Source: PCC-6802 sp943367755 (GTDB taxonomy: Bacteria > Cyanobacteriota > Cyanobacteriia > Pseudanabaenales > Pseudanabaenaceae). From it: a DNA stretch of 64,000 nt. This document shows positions 59,298-64,000 of the stretch, piece after piece. The position numbers and the translations under genes were made by a program. The notes under the pieces are model-generated. The model saw only the letters and a list, made by a program, of their open reading frames with translations. It did no database searches and was not told the origin of the DNA. The DNA is taken from the NCBI GenBank assembly GCA_943367755.1, contig CALRKB020000015.1:20393-84392 (forward strand), in the 5' to 3' direction. The stretch's first letter is position 1. Each line of letters begins with the position of its first letter.

Positions 59298-60509
59298 TTA
59301 GTTGGGTCTAATCAAGACTATGGGGGTTTGTTCAGCAGCATTACCGGCTGGGTTATGCAGCAAGGCTTGGTTAAGGAACTCGTTGGATACCCCAGGAGTT
59401 GCTGCTAATATACTAACCGCTTTCAGATCGTTTACGTCGACGATCGCAGCTTCTAAGCCTGTCTCCGCTAAAATTTCATCCACAACAGTCTGTGCTTGTA
59501 GTGGGCCGAGCACGATAAATTGGTCGTAGGGTGGTAGGGTGCCCGTCACATCGTCAATCAGGCGAGCTTGTCCACCCGCCAGGACATAAAACATGCCTGG
59601 GGTATGGAAGAGGGCTTTGGCGATCGCGCCGAGGATAAATGCATAAGCAATCCGCCATGCTCCAGCTTCATCCACCAATACCTGTAAACCGCAGGCAGTG
59701 GCCAGACTGGAAGTGGGTAAAAAGTAATAACATAAGCGCTTTGCTAGCCAACCAGGTTTAACCTCGCTTGGATGGCGCATACGCCCCTGCATGATTGCTA
59801 GAGGCGACTCACCGATCGTGACAATATCGCCAGGCTGAGCGTGAGGGGTAACGTAGCGGCGCATTACCTCTACCGGGGTATCTAAAACTGATAGCAGGTG
59901 AGTGCGAATCGGTAAAACATCAGAACTAGCGGTGGGCCGCCAGCGTTCAGCGGAGTCGATTTCGGGAAACTGCAAGGGGATCACACAATGCCTGACCTTC
60001 GGGACTCTGCCACCTGGCCCATAGGTAACGTAGCTGACTTTTACCCATGCCACCCGCAGATCGTCGAGATTCTGACCTTTGATATCGATCTTAACTTCTA
60101 GGGCAGTTGTGCGACCGCCTTTGACAATGTAGGCTTCCCAGTAATTGTCAAGGCGACCTGGTGCGTCTGGATGCTGCGAGGCGATCGCAATCTGGTGTGT
60201 TACATCCGTCAGACTGCCATTGGACAATAAAGTCAGTTCGGCTGAGACTTCGGTGAGAAAAATGTCTAACTTTCTCGTCTGGTTGAGGGCAGTAAATTCA
60301 CCGTTGAGTTGGTAGTGTTCTGGCTCGCGTATTGCCAGGTGCCAATCGCCTTGACTGAGTTCTAAGCGGTTACCTGCTCGACCTCGGTACTGCCACTCAA
60401 ACATTAGCCACAGCAGCAATAGTAAAAGGGTTATGGCTAGTAAGGCCAATCCTACCCAGCCCAGAGGGGCGATCGACATAACTAGTGCAATGGGCAAATG
60501 GGAAGACAT
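59298..60509 (-). CDS. CofE-like (F420-0 gamma-glutamyl ligase-like) membrane-anchored protein
   Basis: 403 aa from the ATG at 60509; a TTG eight codons earlier is possible. One N-terminal membrane helix (about 12-35), a beta-rich region (about 50-200) and a C-terminal CofE-like domain (GDIVTIGESPLAIMQGR about 230-246, then ATACGLQVLVDEAG and DVTGTLPPYDQFIVLGP). Cyanobacteria generally carry this gene, although its coenzyme F420 role is unclear for them. It is coupled to the downstream GNAT gene. Confidence 0.78.
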   Translation of the reverse strand: MSSHLPIALVMSIAPLGWVGLALLAITLLLLLLWLMFEWQYRGRAGNRLELSQGDWHLAIREPEHYQLNGEFTALNQTRKLDIFLTEVSAELTLLSNGSLTDVTHQIAIASQHPDAPGRLDNYWEAYIVKGGRTTALEVKIDIKGQNLDDLRVAWVKVSYVTYGPGGRVPKVRHCVIPLQFPEIDSAERWRPTASSDVLPIRTHLLSVLDTPVEVMRRYVTPHAQPGDIVTIGESPLAIMQGRMRHPSEVKPGWLAKRLCYYFLPTSSLATACGLQVLVDEAGAWRIAYAFILGAIAKALFHTPGMFYVLAGGQARLIDDVTGTLPPYDQFIVLGPLQAQTVVDEILAETGLEAAIVDVNDLKAVSILAATPGVSNEFLNQALLHNPAGNAAEQTPIVLIRPN

Positions 60510-60598
60510 AGAAATCGAGTCCAAGGCTAACAACTTTAATTGATTGGTTTATACATGACTGCAATTACATATGCAATTACATTGCTACGACACTGGTG

Positions 60599-61390
60599 CT
60601 ATACAGCGGAAATTGCTCGCTTTAGACTACTACATAATTCGACTATGCTCTGCAACCCGCCTGGTTCAGCCAGACGTTTTACCATTGCACTACCAACAAT
60701 GACAGCATCAGCATGCCACTCAGCCACCTGACGAGCATGCTCGGGCTGGGAGATACCAAAGCCCACACCAATTGGTTTGTCTGTGAGCGTGCGCAGAGAC
60801 TCTAGCATTTGTTGCACGCCCTTGCCAACCTGAGACCGCATCCCGGTTACACCCGTCGTGCTGACCAGATAAACAAATCCCTGCGACTTAGCCGCGATCG
60901 CCTCTAGTCTTTCTAAGGGGCTGGTGGGTGCAACCAGTAAAATCACTTCAATCCCAATTTTGGCGGCGGGTTCTAGCAAACCCTGGGATTCTTCCAATGG
61001 CAGATCGGGTACGACTAGCCCCCTGGCACCAGCGTCGTAGATACGTTGCAAAAATTTCTCCACACCCATATTCAGGATGGGGTTGTAGTAGGTAAAGAGG
61101 ATGATTGGCGATCGCAGGTCGGGGCTGACAGTTTTGACTAGATCTAAAACTTTATCCAAGGTCGTACCTTTGGCAAGCGATCGCGTCGCAGCCGCCTGGA
61201 TCACGGGGCCATCTGCCAATGGATCGGAATAGGGAATGCCCAACTCAATTAGATCGGCACCATGGCGATCGAGTTGCCGCAATGCCTCGGCTGTAGTTTC
61301 CAGATCCGGATCGCCAGCAGTTATGAAGGGGATCAGGGCTGTCTGCCCCTTGGCACGTAACTGCTCAAATTGGGCAGAAACTGAAATCAT
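60599..61390 (-). CDS. trpA: Tryptophan synthase alpha chain
   Basis: Cleaves indole-3-glycerol phosphate to indole and glyceraldehyde 3-phosphate for the beta subunit. 263 aa TIM barrel: ALIPFITAGDPDLETT, LIELGIPYSDPLADGPVIQ with the catalytic Glu and Asp, LFTYYNPILNMGVEKF, GLVVPDLPLEES, and GFGISQPEHARQVAEWHADAVIVGSAMVK. trpB is not adjacent. It is downstream of the restriction-modification unit on the same strand as the methyltransferase. Confidence 0.97.
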   Translation of the reverse strand: MISVSAQFEQLRAKGQTALIPFITAGDPDLETTAEALRQLDRHGADLIELGIPYSDPLADGPVIQAAATRSLAKGTTLDKVLDLVKTVSPDLRSPIILFTYYNPILNMGVEKFLQRIYDAGARGLVVPDLPLEESQGLLEPAAKIGIEVILLVAPTSPLERLEAIAAKSQGFVYLVSTTGVTGMRSQVGKGVQQMLESLRTLTDKPIGVGFGISQPEHARQVAEWHADAVIVGSAMVKRLAEPGGLQSIVELCSSLKRAISAV

Positions 61391-61460
61391 AGGTCTACAA
61401 AGTACTTAATAACTTAATCTGCTGACCTATACTATCGCTTCGCGCCGACACTGATGAAGT

Positions 61461-62348
61461 TTACTTTAGTACTCTATCAATTTCTAAGATTCTTTTTCCG
61501 ATCCATTCGCTGATTGCAGGGACGACGGCATTACCAAGGAGTCTCCCTCTACGACCGTCCATCCGGGAGGAAACCCCATAAGCCTCTCCCACTCTGTCCA
61601 CGTCAAGTTTCTCGCCACACAGTATTGGTCGATCCGAATGGCCTCCTTGATGTCCTCCAGTTTGGGCACGTAGCGTGGGGCAGATGCTTCTTGCCTTGGT
61701 GTACCCAAAGCCTCCGCGACGTTGTACCACAAGCGGAGTGTCTCGGAGATCGCTTTGAGGAATATTGGATCTAACTTTCGATTTGCTCGATTCTCGCGTC
61801 GAAGTATCCCAAGACAATTCGCTGCTGTCAGCAAAGAAGTGATAGGCACATTCCGATCTAAAACTTGCGATAAAGAATACTCTGTCTCGGTTATGGGGTA
61901 AGCCCGTATGGACAGCGTTACACGATACCCATCCCCCCAGATACCCGTTCTCTTCAAGCGTGTCGATAATTGTCTCAAGAGCAGTTCCTTGCTCTGCTGA
62001 GAGTACCCCAGGCACATTTTCCAAGACCAACCACGTTGGGCAAACTTCTCTAACCAAGTCCATAAACGTGAAGAAAAGACCACTTCGGTTCCCCGTAAGG
62101 CCTTTTCGATCTGTGTTGGCGGTGCTGAGGTCTTGGCATGGCCATCCTGCACACCATAGGTCAGAGGTAGGGATAGTTGATGGGTTGAGGGTTGTAATGT
62201 CTCCATGCAAGGGTATATGAGGCCAGTGACGTTTAAGTATTTGTTGGCAAAAAGGATCTATTTCACATTGAAATACAACGTTCATTCCTGATCTTTCAAA
62301 TCCGAGATCAAAGCCGCCGATGCCAGCAAAGAAAGAGGAAACACGCAT
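61461..62348 (-). CDS. DNA (cytosine-5-)-methyltransferase of a type II R-M system
   Basis: 295 aa. Motif I FFAGIGGFDLGFERSG, catalytic PC in GWPCQDLS (C71), ENV in VLENVPGVLS (E110), HNRDRVFFIAS (VIII), a short target-recognition region (about 165-250) and RGRLLGNAVVPAISEW (IX-X). It modifies the site cut by the HNH nuclease encoded divergently. The short variable region suits a simple palindromic site that cannot be read from the sequence. It diverges from the regulator gene across a 140-bp region holding a 23-bp palindrome. Confidence 0.93.
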   Translation of the reverse strand: MRVSSFFAGIGGFDLGFERSGMNVVFQCEIDPFCQQILKRHWPHIPLHGDITTLNPSTIPTSDLWCAGWPCQDLSTANTDRKGLTGNRSGLFFTFMDLVREVCPTWLVLENVPGVLSAEQGTALETIIDTLEENGYLGGWVSCNAVHTGLPHNRDRVFFIASFRSECAYHFFADSSELSWDTSTRESSKSKVRSNIPQSDLRDTPLVVQRRGGFGYTKARSICPTLRAQTGGHQGGHSDRPILCGEKLDVDRVGEAYGVSSRMDGRRGRLLGNAVVPAISEWIGKRILEIDRVLK

Positions 62349-62415
62349 ATCTACGGTTAAGCATAGAGCCTAATTGGAGAAACTTAATTGTAAATGATTA
62401 GCTTGTCAAAAGCTA

Positions 62416-62438
62416 GTGTAGACGATTTTCGTCTACAC
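62416..62438. promoter_or_regulatory. Perfect 10-bp dyad, likely controller-protein operator
   Basis: GTGTAGACGA-TTT-TCGTCTACAC lies between the divergent methyltransferase and regulator genes. Controller proteins of R-M systems bind such dyads, often with GAC...GTC cores, as seen here. It starts 68 bp upstream of the methyltransferase start and 51-73 bp upstream of the regulator start. Confidence 0.6.
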
Positions 62439-62488
62439 ATTATTTTCCTTCTGACTAATATAACCGCTAGACGTTCAAGGTGTTTGTA

Positions 62489-62722
62489 GTGAACGAAAAG
62501 CAGAATATTAGTGGGGCAAGAATTCGTCAAATCAGATTGCAGCATTGTCTTGATCAGGTTGAATTAGCTGCTGCTCTCAATGTCGATTACAGTGTCAAGC
62601 TTGAACAATCCGATATTTCAGAGATTGAGCGTCAAGTACGCGCTGTAAAGGATTACGAACTTGATGCTATCTCAAGAGTGCTGAACATCGACCCGATATG
62701 GTTACTTCGGGGGGATAGCTAA
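62489..62722 (+). CDS. XRE-type helix-turn-helix regulator, probable R-M controller protein
   Basis: 77 aa from the GTG at 62489 with AAGG 8 nt upstream; a GTG three codons earlier is the alternative. A Cro/CI-type helix-turn-helix: GARIRQIRLQHCLDQVELAAALNV, SDISEIERQVRAVKDYELDAISRVLNI. Size and position match C proteins that delay nuclease expression until methylation is complete. Its stop codon TAA overlaps the ATG of the nuclease gene by one base, so the two are translated from one mRNA. Confidence 0.85.
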   Translation: MNEKQNISGARIRQIRLQHCLDQVELAAALNVDYSVKLEQSDISEIERQVRAVKDYELDAISRVLNIDPIWLLRGDS

Positions 62723-63498
62723 TGGCTAAAAATCAAAAAAGTCGGGGAAGACAAAAGTTCCTTTCTCTTACTACTGTTAGTGAGCAAGAGATTCCAGAGA
62801 GTATCAGCCGTGAGGACTGGCTGGAGGCTGTCTGTCGGGGGTTTGCATCTCCCAGTGAAGCCAATAAATCATACTATCGAGTGCTTTTGGAAAGGCTTTG
62901 GCCTGTAGGGCATGGTATCCCTGGCCCTCGTGTGACGGAGGCTGATCTGAGAGAAGCAATTGATCTTTTTAGAAGGAATAAGCACTCAGGAAATGAACCC
63001 TACAAACCTTATGTAGATGTCTTTAGACGTTTGCGAGAACTGCAAGGAGAGGAAGGCGTTACTGGGATTGGGCGAGAAGGTAAAACGTATCAACTCGTAA
63101 ACTTATCTCTAAGCGCAAAAAGAATTCCGCGAGTTAAGCTGTCTGATACAGATTGGCGAAAAATTCTTGAAAAGTACCAGAGTAGGTGTTCAGTGTGTAG
63201 CCGAGCAGAACCAGAAGTTCGATTTCAGCAGGATCATAAGATTCCGCGTACCAGAGGTGGAGGTAACGATTTAACCAATTGGCAACCTCTCTGTGATGAG
63301 TGCAATAACTATAAAAGCACTTCATGTCGTGGATGTCAGCTAGAATGTGAGAAGTGTAGTTGGGCTTTTCCTGAACAATTTGCTCCGCTTCGCTTATCTT
63401 CTAACAATATTAATAAAATTAGGCAATCTGCCCCTAATATGAATTTGAATCCGCATAGTTTATTGAATCAAATAGTTGACGAATTTTTCTCTAAATAA
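62722..63498 (+). CDS. HNH-type restriction endonuclease (R-M system)
   Basis: 258 aa. N-terminal part (about 28-135) is an unknown recognition domain; from 150 the HNH module reads CSVC (156-159), QQDHKIPRTRGGG with the catalytic DH (171-172), NWQPLCDECNNYKS with the second zinc pair, and CRGC/CEKC as additional Cys (202-212) ending WAFPEQF. Gene order regulator-nuclease divergent from an m5C methyltransferase identifies it as the restriction partner. Specificity is unknown. Confidence 0.87.
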   Translation: MAKNQKSRGRQKFLSLTTVSEQEIPESISREDWLEAVCRGFASPSEANKSYYRVLLERLWPVGHGIPGPRVTEADLREAIDLFRRNKHSGNEPYKPYVDVFRRLRELQGEEGVTGIGREGKTYQLVNLSLSAKRIPRVKLSDTDWRKILEKYQSRCSVCSRAEPEVRFQQDHKIPRTRGGGNDLTNWQPLCDECNNYKSTSCRGCQLECEKCSWAFPEQFAPLRLSSNNINKIRQSAPNMNLNPHSLLNQIVDEFFSK

Positions 63499-63620
63499 GG
63501 CTGATGAGGCGAAGAAATGTTCTCCCCATTTGTGCCCCGATCACGTATATTGAATGACTGCATTATAGGCAAATCATACAAAATCTGGATGATTGCTTCC
63601 TGGCGGGTTGCAGATATAAT

Positions 63621-63660
63621 CTTGTTAAAGCTTGTTAAAGCTTGTTAAAGCTTGGTTAAA
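63621..63660 (+). repeat. Tandem 10-bp repeat CTTGTTAAAG x3 plus a variant copy
   Basis: Three exact copies (63621-63650) and a fourth variant (CTTGGTTAAA) directly precede the truncated Uma2-like gene. Slippage-prone; it may modulate expression or mark a junction. Confidence 0.85.
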
Positions 63661-63663
63661 AAG

Positions 63664-63918
63664 ATGGTTGCATCAATATCCCTGAACCGTATAGAAATTC
63701 CGGCTGGGCAGAGAATCTACCTGCACGATATTGACTGGCGGGAATTCGAGCAAATTTTAGTTGAGCTGGGTGAAAAAAGGGCTACCCGTATTGCCTATTT
63801 TGATGGAGATTTAGAGATCCGGATGCCATTACCAGAACATGAACGGGCCAAAGAGCCTATCCGAAAAGTCAGAGGGAGTCTGATTAATTCCTATGTTGAT
63901 GTAAAAGTTGTGGGTTAG
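63664..63918 (+). pseudogene. Truncated Uma2 family (DUF820) endonuclease-like gene
   Basis: The first about 62 residues (MVASISLNRIEIPAGQRIYL, YFDGDLEIRMPLPEHERAKE) match the N-terminus of cyanobacterial Uma2/PD-(D/E)xK proteins, normally about 190 aa. Sequence then departs from the family and stops after residue 84. The frame reopens immediately after the stop and stays open to the window end, so an internal deletion plus a nonsense codon is plausible. Confidence 0.55.
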
Positions 63919-64000
63919 GAAGACGGTTATTTCTCCAGCAGATTACGGGAAACCTGTCTACCAAATTTGGCACCGGATGAACTAAATAGGAATAGTCTCC

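Noticed and set aside
61484..62206. A 240-codon minus-strand frame inside the DNA methyltransferase gene
   Set aside because: It lies in another frame of the well-conserved m5C methyltransferase and has no recognisable domain; it is a shadow of that gene.

Overview
The window is cyanobacterial chromosome. It carries an allophycocyanin operon (apcA-apcB-apcC), a free-standing high-light-inducible protein, cyanophycin synthetase, plant-type glycerate kinase and several cyanobacteria-typical small proteins (YggT, DUF4079, LapA-like, PilZ), and the octamer GCGATCGC (HIP1) is scattered throughout. The hormogonium-polysaccharide-type pseudopilin cluster (hpsA and followers) points to a filamentous or gliding lineage. 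Genus and species cannot be fixed from the sequence alone.

Layout. 1-1173: twelve closely packed tRNA genes, all on the minus strand and running off the left edge, several of them structurally deviant (a tRNA array). 1174-11570: small regulatory or hypothetical genes, HNH protein, RHH regulator, YggT, trpC, PilZ, bestrophin, glycerate kinase, hli, galE, an Rpn-type nuclease and birA, with many inverted repeats between genes. 11630-16976: a guanidine-I riboswitch with an overlapping terminator hairpin in front of two DUF1989 genes and a large biotin-dependent guanidine (urea-type) carboxylase, a guanidine assimilation operon. 16996-24297: housekeeping genes ychF, scpA, ruvC, tRNA-Val, hemH (without its usual CAB tail), SIMPL and TVP38 proteins.

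24305-35739: a glycan or protein-glycosylation block: a PMT-type mannosyltransferase, a DPM1-like GT2, GT-C membrane proteins, a flavoprotein-GtrA fusion, and a small family of membrane proteins in which two members start with a transposase-like zinc ribbon. 35897-48717: giant hpsA pseudopilin, hpsB, hpsC and two sister FimT-like pseudopilins with a methyltransferase between them. 48786-52942: a double-ComFB-domain protein (candidate cyclic dinucleotide receptor), a short NB-ARC (STAND) ATPase, a secreted pentapeptide-TPR protein and DUF4079. 53072-61390: apcCBA, cphA, GNAT, CofE-like protein and trpA. 61461-63498: a compact type II restriction-modification system (m5C methyltransferase diverging from a controller-type regulator and an HNH nuclease) with a perfect palindrome in the shared promoter region. 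The right edge holds a truncated Uma2-type gene behind a 10-bp tandem repeat.

How they fit together. The most coherent inferred system is 24-49 kb: polyprenyl-phosphate-sugar synthesis (GT2), PMT-like transfer, GT-C enzymes and a GtrA fusion next to a Thr/Ser/Pro-rich giant pseudopilin, which would suit an exported and possibly glycosylated pilus-like apparatus, perhaps under second-messenger control through ComFB. That is inference from gene order and composition. The guanidine operon and the restriction-modification unit are the best-supported self-contained modules.
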